Source: JAYVIQ01 sp043770215 (GTDB lineage: Bacteria > Bacteroidota > Bacteroidia > Cytophagales > JAAEPT01). Taken from it: a stretch of 18,091 nt of DNA. Where the stretch lies: the NCBI GenBank assembly GCA_043770215.1, contig JAYVIQ010000044.1, forward strand, positions 1-18,091, given 5' to 3'. Both the position numbers and the translations under genes were made by a program. Positions 1 to 8,721 of the stretch are shown here, one piece after another. A model generated the notes under the pieces. The model was not told where the DNA came from. It searched no databases and saw nothing but the letters and a program-made list of their open reading frames with translations. Every line of letters starts with the position of its first letter. Positions within the stretch are counted from its first letter, which is position 1.

Positions 1-288
1 AATAGTACCAATTATTTTTTGAATATTAGATTTTGATGGCTCTACTTCGGCATTTAAATTAAGCATCATGATGACATAAAGGAATAAAACCATAATTGCA
101 CCTGCATATACAATAACGTGTACAATAGCCAAAAACTTTGAGCTCAAAAGAAAATAGTGACCTGCTATAGAAAAGAAAGTAAGTACCAAAAACAAAACGC
201 TATGCACCGGATTTTTAGAAAAAAGGACCATAAGTGCACAAAACACTGATACAAAAGCCAAGAAGTAAAACAAATACAATGAAATCAT
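1..288 (-). CDS. nuoJ: NADH-quinone oxidoreductase subunit J (partial, C-terminus outside window)
   Basis: This is the first 96 codons of a membrane subunit of the proton-pumping arm of complex I. The reading frame opens with ATG at 286-288, 6 nt after the nuoI stop, and stays open to the window edge. The translation shows three hydrophobic helices: an N-terminal helix (MISLYLFYFLAF), a second around the NPVHSVLFLVLTFF stretch typical of NuoJ, and a third with the family's conserved VIVYAGAIMVLFLYVIMM-type segment. In E. coli NuoJ this third helix carries the pi-bulge near the membrane-arm junction. Position directly after nuoI matches the canonical nuoA-N order, so nuoK-N should follow beyond the edge. 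Recognition rests on both motif and position. Confidence 0.95.
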   Translation of the reverse strand, partial: MISLYLFYFLAFVSVFCALMVLFSKNPVHSVLFLVLTFFSIAGHYFLLSSKFLAIVHVIVYAGAIMVLFLYVIMMLNLNAEVEPSKSNIQKIIGTI

Positions 289-294
289 GCGCTA

Positions 295-879
295 TTAATT
301 ATTATCTTTATGTAAATGATTGTGTTTAATACTATTATCACTTTGTTTAAAAGCAATAACATCTAAGGTCTGACGTTTGGTAACATTTACTCTATCATCC
401 ATTTGCTCTACTAGCTTTTCTTTGCCGTAAACAAAATCTTCTCTTAGTGATGCTGTTTCTACAATTCTATCCGTTAAAAAAATAGCTTCTTTAGGACAGG
501 CTTCTTCACATAAACCACAAAATATACATCTAAGCATATTTATTTCATACATAGAAGCATACTTCTCTTCTCTATATAAATTTTCTTCTCCTTTTTTACG
601 TTCTTCAGCAACCATTGTAATTGCTTCTGCTGGACAAGCGACAGCACATAGTCCACAAGCAGTACATCTTTCAGCACCAGCATCGTCTCTTTTAAGTACA
701 TGTTGTCCTCTGTATACTGGAGCAATTTCTCTTTTTTGCTCAGGATAACGGGTAGTAGCGTCTTTTTTGAAAATATGCTTAAATGTAATTGCCATACCAT
801 TCAGGATTGCTGGCAAATACACTTTCTCTGCAAAAGTCATTTCTTTTTTAACTACTTTTTTTGATCTATCGGTAAGCAT
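295..879 (-). CDS. nuoI: NADH-quinone oxidoreductase subunit I (2x 4Fe-4S ferredoxin-like)
   Basis: NuoI carries clusters N6a and N6b, which pass electrons to N2 in NuoB in the peripheral arm of complex I. The 194-residue protein has two classic CxxCxxCxxxC(P) motifs: C72, C75, C78, C82 and C118, C121, C124, C128. Both fourth cysteines are followed by proline. An amphipathic N-terminal stretch (about residues 15-36) fits the membrane-facing helix. The C-terminal tail after residue 150 is polar and lineage-specific. It lies 21 nt after nuoH and 6 nt before nuoJ, so co-transcription is very likely. An internal ATG at codon 14 is an alternative start, but the first ATG fits the spacing better. 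Confidence 0.96.
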   Translation of the reverse strand: MLTDRSKKVVKKEMTFAEKVYLPAILNGMAITFKHIFKKDATTRYPEQKREIAPVYRGQHVLKRDDAGAERCTACGLCAVACPAEAITMVAEERKKGEENLYREEKYASMYEINMLRCIFCGLCEEACPKEAIFLTDRIVETASLREDFVYGKEKLVEQMDDRVNVTKRQTLDVIAFKQSDNSIKHNHLHKDNN

Positions 880-900
880 AGAATTCTATTTCTTTAATTA

Positions 901-1929
901 CTAATTCAATGAGCCCATTGCCCACATGACTATTCCTGTTACTAATATATTAGCAATTGCTAATGGTAGTAAAATCTTCCAGCCTAGGTTCATCAATTGG
1001 TCAAACCTAAATCTTGGAATTGTCCATCTTATCCACATAAAAAACAAGATAAAGAATATGATTTTTGTCAATAAAAAACCAAATTGTAAAAATGCCAACA
1101 ATCCACCACTTATAGGTAACAAATCCTGAAAGGGTAAATTATACCCCCCAAAATACAAGCATGTAATCACTGCTGATGAAACAAACATATTTATGTACTC
1201 AGCAAAAAGGTATAATCCAAGTTTCATAGAGCTATATTCTGTATGATATCCTCCAATCAACTCAGTTTCGCACTCTGGCAAATCAAAAGGTGCTCTATTT
1301 GTTTCTGCAAATGCACATATTAGAAATATCAAAAAACTTATTGGATGTATAAATACATTCCAAACATCTTTTTGTTGAGAAACAATTTCACCCAAACTCA
1401 AACTACCAGAATGCATAACCAAAGCAATGATGGCTAAACCCATAGCAATTTCGTAACTAATCATTTGAGAAGAAGCTCTTAAAGCACCCAATAAAGAGTA
1501 TTTATTGTTAGAAGACCATCCTCCAATCATAACTCCATAAACCCCAATAGATACAATACCGAAAACATAAAGAATGCCTATATTTATGTCTGTAATTTGT
1601 AAGCTATATATTTCTCCATCTACTTCTATAGGACCAGCCCAAGGAATGACTACTCCAGCCATGAGGGCTGTAAGCATGGCCAATGACGGACCAATAATAA
1701 ACAGCCATTTGTTGCTATGAGAAGGTATAATCTCTTCTTTCATAAACATTTTAACCCCGTCTGCAATAGGCTGCAATAATCCAAAAGGACCGGCTCTATT
1801 TGGCCCTACTCTATCTTGCATTACTGCTGAAACTTTACGTTCGCCGTATGTTGCATAGGCTGCAACTGCAAGAGAAAGTAAAAAAACGGCTAATACAAGC
1901 AATAATTTAATGATGATAAATACACTCAT
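901..1929 (-). CDS. nuoH: NADH-quinone oxidoreductase subunit H
   Basis: NuoH is the membrane subunit at the junction with the peripheral arm and helps form the quinone chamber. The 342-residue protein has about eight hydrophobic segments. Family hallmarks include the N-terminal GERKVSAVMQDRVGPNRAGP stretch, ADGVKMFMKEEIIPS, and the acidic loop AETNRAPFDLPECETELIGG with its glutamates in the E-channel. Length matches the usual ~330-345 residues. Only 2 nt separate it from the upstream nuoG stop, which indicates tight translational coupling. No defects are seen. Confidence 0.97.
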   Translation of the reverse strand: MSVFIIIKLLLVLAVFLLSLAVAAYATYGERKVSAVMQDRVGPNRAGPFGLLQPIADGVKMFMKEEIIPSHSNKWLFIIGPSLAMLTALMAGVVIPWAGPIEVDGEIYSLQITDINIGILYVFGIVSIGVYGVMIGGWSSNNKYSLLGALRASSQMISYEIAMGLAIIALVMHSGSLSLGEIVSQQKDVWNVFIHPISFLIFLICAFAETNRAPFDLPECETELIGGYHTEYSSMKLGLYLFAEYINMFVSSAVITCLYFGGYNLPFQDLLPISGGLLAFLQFGFLLTKIIFFILFFMWIRWTIPRFRFDQLMNLGWKILLPLAIANILVTGIVMWAMGSLN

Positions 1930-1931
1930 GC

Positions 1932-2939
1932 TTAATTTTGATTATTTGGATTTAATGGCCCTTGACCAAGTAATGCTTTAGTACCTACCATTCTAGCTTT
2001 TTGCAAATCAATTTCTTTCAACATATTGTTTAAATAATGATTGGCTGAGATTACAGAATGCTTATTTATTTTTGCAGGACCTTCAATAACCCATTCGTTT
2101 GTGTTCTTTTTTTCGTATCTACATTCGTTACAAATCCAATCTACTACTTCATTGTATTCATCTTTTCTTGCAGTTACCCTAAGTACAGTATCTCCTTGGT
2201 ACCACAATCTTACCTTTCCACTACACGTGGGGCAGTCTCTATGGGCATCTACTGGTTTTGTATTCCAAACTCTACTTTTAAACCTAAATGTATTGTCTGT
2301 AAGTGCTCCTACAGGACAAACATCAATCATGTTTCCCGAGAAATCATTATCTATAGCTTTTTCTATGTGTGTAGAAATCTCAGCTACGTCTCCTCTGAAC
2401 ATTACCCCATGTGATCTAGCATCTGTTAATTGGTCTGCAACTTTAACACATCTGTAACATAAGATACAACGTGTCATGTGTAACTTTATCTTATCGCCAA
2501 TATCTCTTTTTTCAAATTCTCTTCTGCCAAACTCATATCTGGTTCCTTGGTTACCGTGTTTATAACCTAAATCTTGTAGGCTACACTCACCGGCTTGGTC
2601 ACAAATGGGGCAGTCAAGTGGATGATTTAGCAATAAAAATTCTACTACACCAGCCCTAGCTTCTAATACTTCTGGTGACGTAATATTTCTAACCACCATA
2701 CCGTCTTGCACCGTAGTTCTACAACTTGCAACAGGTTTAGGCATTGGTCTTGGATCTTTTTCAGAGCCCTGTTCTACTTTTACAAGACAAGTTCGGCAAT
2801 AACCACCACTTGTTTCTAATTTCGAATAATAACACATAGCTGGCGGTACAATATCGCCACCTATCATACGAGCAGCTTGTAAAATAGTAGTTCCGTTTGG
2901 AACATCTATTTGCTGATCATCTATCGTTACTATTGGCAT
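1932..2939 (-). CDS. nuoG: Short NuoG-type iron-sulfur subunit of complex I
   Basis: This is the NADH-dehydrogenase-module subunit that relays electrons through several clusters. Visible ligands are C36, C48, C51 and C73 for the 2Fe-2S ferredoxin domain (N1b), H106, C110, C113 and C119 for the His-Cys3 cluster (N5), and C158, C161, C164 and C208 for N4. A further pair of CxxC motifs (C236/C239 and C270/C273) sits where other NuoG proteins begin the molybdopterin-oxidoreductase-like region. The protein ends soon after, at 335 residues, against roughly 700-900 in E. coli or Thermus. The large C-terminal fold is therefore absent. There is no sign of truncation by mutation: the next gene starts 2 nt later, so the short form is native. 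Similar short forms are known in Bacteroidota. Confidence 0.93.
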   Translation of the reverse strand: MPIVTIDDQQIDVPNGTTILQAARMIGGDIVPPAMCYYSKLETSGGYCRTCLVKVEQGSEKDPRPMPKPVASCRTTVQDGMVVRNITSPEVLEARAGVVEFLLLNHPLDCPICDQAGECSLQDLGYKHGNQGTRYEFGRREFEKRDIGDKIKLHMTRCILCYRCVKVADQLTDARSHGVMFRGDVAEISTHIEKAIDNDFSGNMIDVCPVGALTDNTFRFKSRVWNTKPVDAHRDCPTCSGKVRLWYQGDTVLRVTARKDEYNEVVDWICNECRYEKKNTNEWVIEGPAKINKHSVISANHYLNNMLKEIDLQKARMVGTKALLGQGPLNPNNQN

Positions 2940-2966
2940 ATATTTATTATTATCTGTTAATGTATA

Positions 2967-4319
2967 CTAAACTGTCTCTGAATAATTCAAATTATTCACA
3001 TTATAATAATGCTTTACGTCTTTGATTTTGTCTGGATTCCTAACATAGTCTTCAAACTCTTCTCTGAAGTGTCTGATAGCACTAGCTACGGGCCAAGATG
3101 CTGCGTCTCCTAAAGGACAAATAGTTTTACCCTCTATTTTAGATTGTATATCCCAAAGTAAATCCACATCTGATAAAGAACCGTGACCGTCTAAAATTTT
3201 ATGCAATATTTTCTCCATCCATCCAGTCCCTTCTCTACATGGCGAACACTGACCACAACTTTCATGGTGATAAAATCTTGTAAACGTATGTAAATTTTTT
3301 ACAATACTTGTGGTCTCGTCCATTACTATAAAACCTCCAGAACCTAACATGGTACCTGTTGCAAAACCTCCGTCAGACAAGCCTTCATAACTCATTATCC
3401 TAGGTTCACCACTTGCTGTTTTAAGAATTAAATGTTTTGGTAATATGGGCACAGAAGAACCTCCAGCTACTACTGCTTTCAATTCTTTGTCATTTAGTAT
3501 TCCACCACAATATTCATCACTGTAAATAAATTCTTCTACCGTAATGCCCATTTCAATTTCGTATACACCTGGCTTTTTAATGTGCCCACTTGCTGAAATT
3601 AATTTTGTACCTGTACTTTTGCCAATACCAGTAGCAGCATAAGCTGCGCCACCATCATTTACAATAGGAACAACCGCACATATCGTTTCTACATTATTTA
3701 CTACAGTAGGGCAACCATACAAACCTGCAATTGCTGGAAAAGGAGGTTTTATGCGAGGGTTACCTCTTTTGCCTTCTAAGCTTTCTAGCAATGCTGTTTC
3801 TTCGCCACATATATAAGCCCCTGCGCCTATATGCATGTATAAATCTAAATCATATCCTTTTCCTTGTATGTTTTTACCCAACCAACCATTTGCATAAGCT
3901 TCTTCTATGGCTTTTTCTAAAATTTTATGGATATAAAAATATTCTCCTCTGATGTATATGTAGGCTGTATGTGCTCCTAATGCGTAAGAGGAAGTGATCA
4001 TTCCTTCAATCAATAGATGAGGGATACGTTCCATCAAGTATCTGTCTTTAAAGGTTCCTGGTTCAGATTCATCTGCATTACAAACTAAATATCTTGGCAC
4101 ACCTTCTGGTTTGGCCAGAAAACTCCATTTTAATCCAGCTGGGAAACCTGCCCCTCCCCTACCTCTTAAACCAGAGGTTTTAACTTCTTCTACCACTTGA
4201 TCAGAAGTCATTTCATTTAGGGCTTTTTCTACAGACTTATAGCCGCCTGTACTGCGGTATACATCGTAAGACTGAATGCCTGGAACATCTATATTTTGTA
4301 GTAATAACTTCTTTCCCAA
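2967..4319 (-). CDS. nuoF: NADH-quinone oxidoreductase subunit F (NADH/FMN-binding)
   Basis: NuoF binds NADH and FMN and oxidises NADH at the tip of the peripheral arm. The 450-residue protein has the glycine-rich GRGGAGFPAG motif (about residues 53-62) for nucleotide binding. The FMN-site region is GAGAYICGEETALLESLEG (about 165-183). The N3 4Fe-4S motif is ESCGQCSPCREG with C355, C358 and C361, completed by C401 in TICPLGDA. Length is typical. It sits 54 nt after nuoE, the widest gap in the operon, and 27 nt before nuoG. No anomalies. Confidence 0.97.
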   Translation of the reverse strand: MGKKLLLQNIDVPGIQSYDVYRSTGGYKSVEKALNEMTSDQVVEEVKTSGLRGRGGAGFPAGLKWSFLAKPEGVPRYLVCNADESEPGTFKDRYLMERIPHLLIEGMITSSYALGAHTAYIYIRGEYFYIHKILEKAIEEAYANGWLGKNIQGKGYDLDLYMHIGAGAYICGEETALLESLEGKRGNPRIKPPFPAIAGLYGCPTVVNNVETICAVVPIVNDGGAAYAATGIGKSTGTKLISASGHIKKPGVYEIEMGITVEEFIYSDEYCGGILNDKELKAVVAGGSSVPILPKHLILKTASGEPRIMSYEGLSDGGFATGTMLGSGGFIVMDETTSIVKNLHTFTRFYHHESCGQCSPCREGTGWMEKILHKILDGHGSLSDVDLLWDIQSKIEGKTICPLGDAASWPVASAIRHFREEFEDYVRNPDKIKDVKHYYNVNNLNYSETV

Positions 4320-4373
4320 TGTCTTATAATTAAATATCTGTATCTATTTCCTTATCTATATGTAAAGACTAAA

Positions 4374-4889
4374 TTAGCAATATTTACTAATTTTATCATC
4401 CTGCTTCAATTTCACTAAAACCTCATCTAGTTTATCAAATGTAAGGTTTTCATAGTACTCTGCGCCTACTTGCATCATTGGTGCTGTACCGCAAGAACCT
4501 AAACATTCTACCGTTTTTAAAGTAAACATTCCGTCTGCAGAAGTTTCTCCGTCTTTTATGTTTAACTTTTTTTCTATGTAGTGTACTACATCTTCAGCTC
4601 CCATCAACCAACACGAACTAGTTCTACATACTTCTATTAAACATTTGCCTCTTGGTTGGAGATTAAACATTGAATAAAAAGATGCCGTCTCATACACCTC
4701 TATTGGTTGTATGGAAAGTAATGTAGCAATATAATCCATTGTTTCTGGACTCAACCAACCTTCAAACTCACTTTGGGCAAGATGCAACAAAGGGATTAAA
4801 GCTGATTTTTGTTTCCCTTCTGGGTATCTAGCAATGATTTTATTTGCTACTGCTAATGCTTGTGACGAAAATGATATAGTGTTACTCAT
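4374..4889 (-). CDS. nuoE: NADH-quinone oxidoreductase subunit E (2Fe-2S)
   Basis: NuoE is a thioredoxin-fold subunit holding the off-path 2Fe-2S cluster N1a next to the FMN of NuoF. The 171-residue protein has four ligand cysteines in the family pattern: C88 and C93 (VCRTSSCW), and C129 and C133 (CLGSCGTAPMM). The N-terminal half is helical, with the YETASFYSMF signature around residues 66-75. It starts 19 nt after nuoD. Length is normal for the family. Confidence 0.96.
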   Translation of the reverse strand: MSNTISFSSQALAVANKIIARYPEGKQKSALIPLLHLAQSEFEGWLSPETMDYIATLLSIQPIEVYETASFYSMFNLQPRGKCLIEVCRTSSCWLMGAEDVVHYIEKKLNIKDGETSADGMFTLKTVECLGSCGTAPMMQVGAEYYENLTFDKLDEVLVKLKQDDKISKYC

Positions 4890-4908
4890 TAATTATTTCT
4901 GCTAATGA

Positions 4909-6117
4909 TTATGCGTCTAATTCTCCTGCTATGACATTCATGCTACTAAGCGTAAGCACTGCATCTGATAACATACTACCTTTTATCATTTCTGGATATG
5001 CTTGGTAGTATACAAAACAAGGTCTTCTAAAATGAAGTCTAAAAGGGGTTCTACCTCCATCACTTATAAGATAGAAACCAAGTTCTCCGTTACCACCTTC
5101 TACAGAGTGATATACTTCTCCTTTAGGAACATCTGTTTCTCCCATTACTATTTTGAAGTGGTAGATAAGTGCCTCCATTTTGTTGTAAACATCTTCTTTT
5201 GGAGGCAAGTAAAACTCAGGGACATCTGCATGAAATGGACCTTCTGGCATTTTTTGAATGGCTTGTGTAATGATTTTAATACTTTCTTTCATTTCTTCTA
5301 GACGCACCATAAAACGGTCATAGGTATCTCCATTTTCACCTATTGGTATTGCAAAGTCAAAGTCTTCATAACTACAATATGGGGCACTTACTCTCACATC
5401 ATAATCTACACCCGCAGCTCTTAAATTAGGTCCAGTAAACCCATAAGCCAAAGCTCTTTCTGCAGTTATTCCGCCTACACCTATGGTTCTATCCATAAAG
5501 ATTCGGTTTCTGGTAATCATTTTCTCAAATTCGGCAAGTGCAGCTGGATATTCTTTCAAAAATTTGTCTAATTTATCCCAAGCAACGGCACTAAAGTCCC
5601 TTTCTAAGCCACCAATTCTTCCTATATTTGTGGTAAGTCTTGCTCCACAAATTTCTTCAAAAATCTCGTATATTTTCTCTCTCCACTGAAACATATAGGT
5701 AAACCCTGTAAGAGCTCCTGTATCTACAGCTATAACCGCATCGCAAATAATATGATCTGCAATTCTAGACAATTCCATGATAATAACTCTTAAGTATTGT
5801 GCTCTTTTAGGAACTTCGCACCCAATAAGTTTTTCAACAGTCATATGCCAACCCATATTGTTTATGGGCGATGAGCAATAATTTAAACGGTCTGTAAGTA
5901 CAGTAATTTGATTGTAAGGACGTCTTTCAGCAATTTTTTCAAAAGCTCTATGAATGTATCCTATGGTTTGTTTAGAATCTACAATAGATTCTCCATCCAT
6001 AGTTAATACATTTTGAAATATTCCGTGTGTAGCTGGGTGAGTTGGGCCAAAATTAAGGGTAGTATAATCCTTTACTTCAGCTATGTTTTCTACTTTTGTT
6101 TTTAGTGAACTATCCAT
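4909..6117 (-). CDS. nuoD: NADH-quinone oxidoreductase subunit D (49-kDa type)
   Basis: NuoD forms the quinone site together with NuoB. The 402-residue protein starts with the conserved GPTHPATHG loop (about residues 24-32), whose histidine faces the quinone headgroup in structurally known complexes. GYIHRAFEK (53-61) and the PINNMG motif follow. The C-terminal RPCFVYYQAYPEM and DAVLTLSSMNVIAGELD segments match the family ending in GE(I/L)D. It is a free-standing gene, not a NuoCD fusion as in E. coli, and begins 12 nt after nuoC. Confidence 0.97.
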   Translation of the reverse strand: MDSSLKTKVENIAEVKDYTTLNFGPTHPATHGIFQNVLTMDGESIVDSKQTIGYIHRAFEKIAERRPYNQITVLTDRLNYCSSPINNMGWHMTVEKLIGCEVPKRAQYLRVIIMELSRIADHIICDAVIAVDTGALTGFTYMFQWREKIYEIFEEICGARLTTNIGRIGGLERDFSAVAWDKLDKFLKEYPAALAEFEKMITRNRIFMDRTIGVGGITAERALAYGFTGPNLRAAGVDYDVRVSAPYCSYEDFDFAIPIGENGDTYDRFMVRLEEMKESIKIITQAIQKMPEGPFHADVPEFYLPPKEDVYNKMEALIYHFKIVMGETDVPKGEVYHSVEGGNGELGFYLISDGGRTPFRLHFRRPCFVYYQAYPEMIKGSMLSDAVLTLSSMNVIAGELDA

Positions 6118-6129
6118 GGCTCTGTACTA

Positions 6130-6642
6130 TTATCTCCCAAAATATTTATCTTCTTTGTCTAATCTAGAACCATCTTCTAGTTGGTATTCTTTTCGCATAG
6201 GATGGTAATCCATTTCTTCCATGTTCAAAATACGTTCTAAATTTGGATGACCCTCAAAGGTAAAACCATAAAAATCGAAAGCTTCTCTTTCCATCCAATT
6301 GGCTGTAGGCCAAAGGTCAGTAATGCTTTTTATATGTATGTTTGTTTCAGGAAAGTAGGTTCTAATACGCAAGCGGGTATTGTTGCTCATGTTGTGCAAT
6401 TGATACATAAGAGCAAATTCAGCCCCTTTAATTTCAGGGAAATGAATGCCGCACAATGTAGTTAAAAAACTTAAACCAAACGTTGTATCTTTTTGAAGAT
6501 ACTCCAGAACCTCATGTACTCTTTGATTTGGTAAAATCAGTACGGGTACATCGTAATGAATTTCTGTTTTTATTTCTAAACCATTAAATTGATTGGTCAA
6601 AGTGGCAACCAACTGCTCTACATATTTTTGTAAATCCATCAT
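6130..6642 (-). CDS. nuoC: NADH-quinone oxidoreductase subunit C (30-kDa type)
   Basis: NuoC is a cofactor-free structural subunit of the peripheral arm that packs against NuoD. The 170-residue protein carries the family signature WMEREAFDFYGFTFEGHPNL (about residues 116-135), then RILNMEEMDYHPMRKEY, which matches the ERE.yD..G..F.GHP.L.RIL pattern of 30-kDa subunits. Two adjacent ATGs (6642 and 6639) are possible starts; I use the first. Only 4 nt separate it from the nuoB stop. Confidence 0.96.
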   Translation of the reverse strand: MMDLQKYVEQLVATLTNQFNGLEIKTEIHYDVPVLILPNQRVHEVLEYLQKDTTFGLSFLTTLCGIHFPEIKGAEFALMYQLHNMSNNTRLRIRTYFPETNIHIKSITDLWPTANWMEREAFDFYGFTFEGHPNLERILNMEEMDYHPMRKEYQLEDGSRLDKEDKYFGR

Positions 6643-6646
6643 TTGA

Positions 6647-7195
6647 TTATTCTAACCCGTAACTTGTTTGAAGGGCTTGATATTCGTCACCTTCTCTTCT
6701 ATTCAATTTTTCGTTTTTAACTAGTTCTTGCAACCTAAGGATACCGTCTATAAGCTGCTCAGGTCTTGGTGGGCAACCAGGTATGTAAACGTCTACTGGT
6801 ATTATTTTATCTATGCCTTGAAGTACTGAATAGGTATCAAAAACCCCACCACTACTAGCACAAGCTCCCATAGATATTACCCATTTTGGTTCTGCCATTT
6901 GCTCATAAACTTGACGCAATATTGGCCCCATTTTTTTAGATATGGTACCTGCTACAATTAATAAATCTGCCTGCCTAGGGGAGAAAGAAAGTCTTTCCAT
7001 CCCAAATCTGCTCAAATCATAGTTAGACCCCATTGTTGCCATAAATTCTATACCACAGCAAGAAGTAGCAAAAGGCAATGGCCATAAAGAGTTTGCTCTT
7101 GCCAAACCGACTACTTTGTCTAGGTTTGTGGCAAAGAAACTGTTTCCTTCGTAACCTTCTGGCTTATTTTTTGGATCAATGTTTACTTTTGACAT
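6647..7195 (-). CDS. nuoB: NADH-quinone oxidoreductase subunit B (N2 cluster)
   Basis: NuoB holds the terminal 4Fe-4S cluster N2, which reduces quinone. In this 182-residue protein the unusual adjacent cysteine pair C46-C47 (ATSCCGIEFMA) is present, together with C112 (GACASSGG) and C141 (PGCPPRPE), giving the complete ligand set. The basic loop RFGMERLSFSPRQADLLIVAG is also conserved. It begins 20 nt after nuoA. Length is typical. Confidence 0.97.
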   Translation of the reverse strand: MSKVNIDPKNKPEGYEGNSFFATNLDKVVGLARANSLWPLPFATSCCGIEFMATMGSNYDLSRFGMERLSFSPRQADLLIVAGTISKKMGPILRQVYEQMAEPKWVISMGACASSGGVFDTYSVLQGIDKIIPVDVYIPGCPPRPEQLIDGILRLQELVKNEKLNRREGDEYQALQTSYGLE

Positions 7196-7215
7196 AAATA
7201 TTATTCAGTATAAGG

Positions 7216-7584
7216 TTAGTCCCAAGTGAGGGCTTTTTTCTTCATTATATACAACAATCCTACCAATAGAAAACCCATGAAGGCAAACATTTCAATTAAG
7301 CCATTTACGCCTAATTCTCTGAAATTAACAGCCCAAGGGTACATAAATATCACTTCAACATCAAACAAAACAAATAGAATGGCTACTAAGAAGTATTTTA
7401 TAGAAAACGGTGACCTGGCGTTACCAACAGAAGGTATACCACATTCAAAAGACTCATCTTTTATTTTAGTGTGACGTAAAGGACCTGCTTTATGTGTTAC
7501 ATACAAGGTAGTAAACACAAAACCTAATGCTACTATAAGCATAAAAAGTATAGGAATAAATTCTTTTATTGCTTGCTCGTTCAT
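7216..7584 (-). CDS. nuoA: NADH-quinone oxidoreductase subunit A
   Basis: NuoA is the small membrane subunit with three transmembrane helices at the base of the peripheral arm. In this 122-residue protein the helices are at about residues 9-29, 64-83 and 98-114. The conserved ECG loop (C48, in DESFECGIPSVGNARSPFS) and the acidic FDVEVIF segment (D75, E77) in the second helix are both seen. It is the first gene of the operon, and the ATG at 7582-7584 lies about 24 nt after a candidate promoter element. Confidence 0.96.
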   Translation of the reverse strand: MNEQAIKEFIPILFMLIVALGFVFTTLYVTHKAGPLRHTKIKDESFECGIPSVGNARSPFSIKYFLVAILFVLFDVEVIFMYPWAVNFRELGVNGLIEMFAFMGFLLVGLLYIMKKKALTWD

Positions 7585-7607
7585 AGAGATTACTGTTTTA
7601 TAAGTTC

Positions 7608-7615
7608 CAAACTTA
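7608..7615 (-). promoter_or_regulatory. Candidate -7 promoter element of the nuo operon
   Basis: On the minus strand this reads TAAGTTTG, an exact match to the Bacteroidota -7 consensus TAnnTTTG, placed about 24 nt before the nuoA start codon. I found no good TTG -33 element at the expected 17-23 nt spacing; an AT-rich TTTTAAG lies slightly further up. The call rests on the -7 match and position only. Confidence 0.4.
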
Positions 7616-7676
7616 CAATTTTATACTTAAATTATAGTACTTAAAAGAGTACTTATTTTAATAAATAACTGTAAGG

Positions 7677-7731
7677 TTTAATATTTTATAATGATTATAA
7701 ATTACAATTTATTATTAAACAATATCTAATT
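7677..7731. other. AT-rich inverted repeats between argC and nuoA
   Basis: A 17-bp perfect palindrome (7685-7701, TTTATAAT-G-ATTATAAA) is flanked by a looser outer pair, GTTTAAT and ATTAAAC. It lies within 75 nt downstream of the argC stop and about 100 nt upstream of nuoA. It might be a weak terminator for argC or an operator for nuo, but there is no GC-rich stem. In sequence this AT-rich it may also be chance. Confidence 0.2.
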
Positions 7732-7750
7732 TATTTTGTTTAAAGGCAAA

Positions 7751-8719
7751 TTAAAAACCACTTGGTTTAAGTCTTAAACCAGTGTTTTCGTCTAATCCAA
7801 ACATGATGTTTAGGTTCTGAACTGCTTGGCCGGAAGCTCCTTTTAACAAGTTATCTATCATAGAAATTATATGAAGTTTATCTCCGTATTTTTTTACGTA
7901 AAGTATACAATTGTTCGTATTTACTACTTGTTTTAAATTCGGGTTAAAATTTACTACATGTGTAAATGGCTCATTTTCATAATATTTATCAAATAATAGT
8001 ATGGCATCCGCCTCACTTAAATCAGAGTTAATATATATGGATGCAAAAATACCTCTAGTAAAATCCCCTCTGAATGGAACAAAGCTAAGCCCAGCTACAA
8101 AATTTGGTTGTAATTGAATTAATGACTCTCCTATCTCTTGTAAATGTTGATGATCGAAACTTTTATACACTGAGATGTTGCTTTCTCTCCAGCTAAAATG
8201 AGAGGTTGCTCCTGGCTTTACACCTGCTCCTGTAGATCCTGTAATGGCAGAGATATGAATTTCATTATTTAATTTACCGGCTTTAGCTAATGGCAAAAGC
8301 CCTAATTGTATACAGGTTGCAAAACAGCCTGGATTTGCTATTTTTGTAGCCTTTTTAATGGCGTCTCTGTTTAAATCTGGCAATCCATACACAAAACTTT
8401 CTGCACTATCTTTATGTCTAAAATCTGTGCTTAAGTCTATAATTTTTACACCTTCTGGAACTTTATGCTCTTGTAAAAATACACGAGCATCTCCATGCCC
8501 AAGACATAAAATTAAAGCATCTATGCTTTCAAAGGGCAATTCTTTTGTAAACTCCATATCTGTATATCCAACCAAATCTTGGTGAACTTCATAAATCTTA
8601 TTTCCTGCATTGGAGTTACTATTTACAAAAACCAATTCCACATTAGGATGATTCACTAAAATTCTTAATAATTCTCCTCCTGTATACCCTGCACCTCCTA
8701 CAATTCCAACTTTTATCAT
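7751..8719 (-). CDS. argC: N-acetyl-gamma-glutamyl-phosphate reductase
   Basis: ArgC catalyses the NADPH-dependent reduction of N-acetylglutamyl phosphate to the semialdehyde in arginine biosynthesis, in the cytoplasm. The 322-residue protein opens with the Rossmann motif IVGGAGYTGGELLRIL, and the catalytic cysteine is in IANPGCFATCIQ (about residue 132). A GTG six bases upstream (8725) would add two residues. I chose the ATG at 8719 because family members begin MIKVGI(V/I)GG. The decayed toxin gene upstream stops at 8722-8724, so the argC ribosome-binding region lies inside its tail. In many Bacteroidota argC directly follows argG; here ~1.75 kb of accessory DNA separates them. No internal defects. 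Confidence 0.94.
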   Translation of the reverse strand: MIKVGIVGGAGYTGGELLRILVNHPNVELVFVNSNSNAGNKIYEVHQDLVGYTDMEFTKELPFESIDALILCLGHGDARVFLQEHKVPEGVKIIDLSTDFRHKDSAESFVYGLPDLNRDAIKKATKIANPGCFATCIQLGLLPLAKAGKLNNEIHISAITGSTGAGVKPGATSHFSWRESNISVYKSFDHQHLQEIGESLIQLQPNFVAGLSFVPFRGDFTRGIFASIYINSDLSEADAILLFDKYYENEPFTHVVNFNPNLKQVVNTNNCILYVKKYGDKLHIISMIDNLLKGASGQAVQNLNIMFGLDENTGLRLKPSGF

Positions 8720-8721
8720 TT

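Noticed and set aside
2041..2457. Long plus-strand open frames opposite nuoG (and similar ones opposite nuoD, nuoF, argG and speA)
   Set aside because: They are antisense shadows of well-supported genes, with no family features of their own.
1932..2939. nuoG as a truncated or broken gene because it is far shorter than E. coli NuoG
   Set aside because: All cluster ligands are present, the next gene starts 2 nt later and no leftover coding sequence follows. Short NuoG is a normal form in Bacteroidota.
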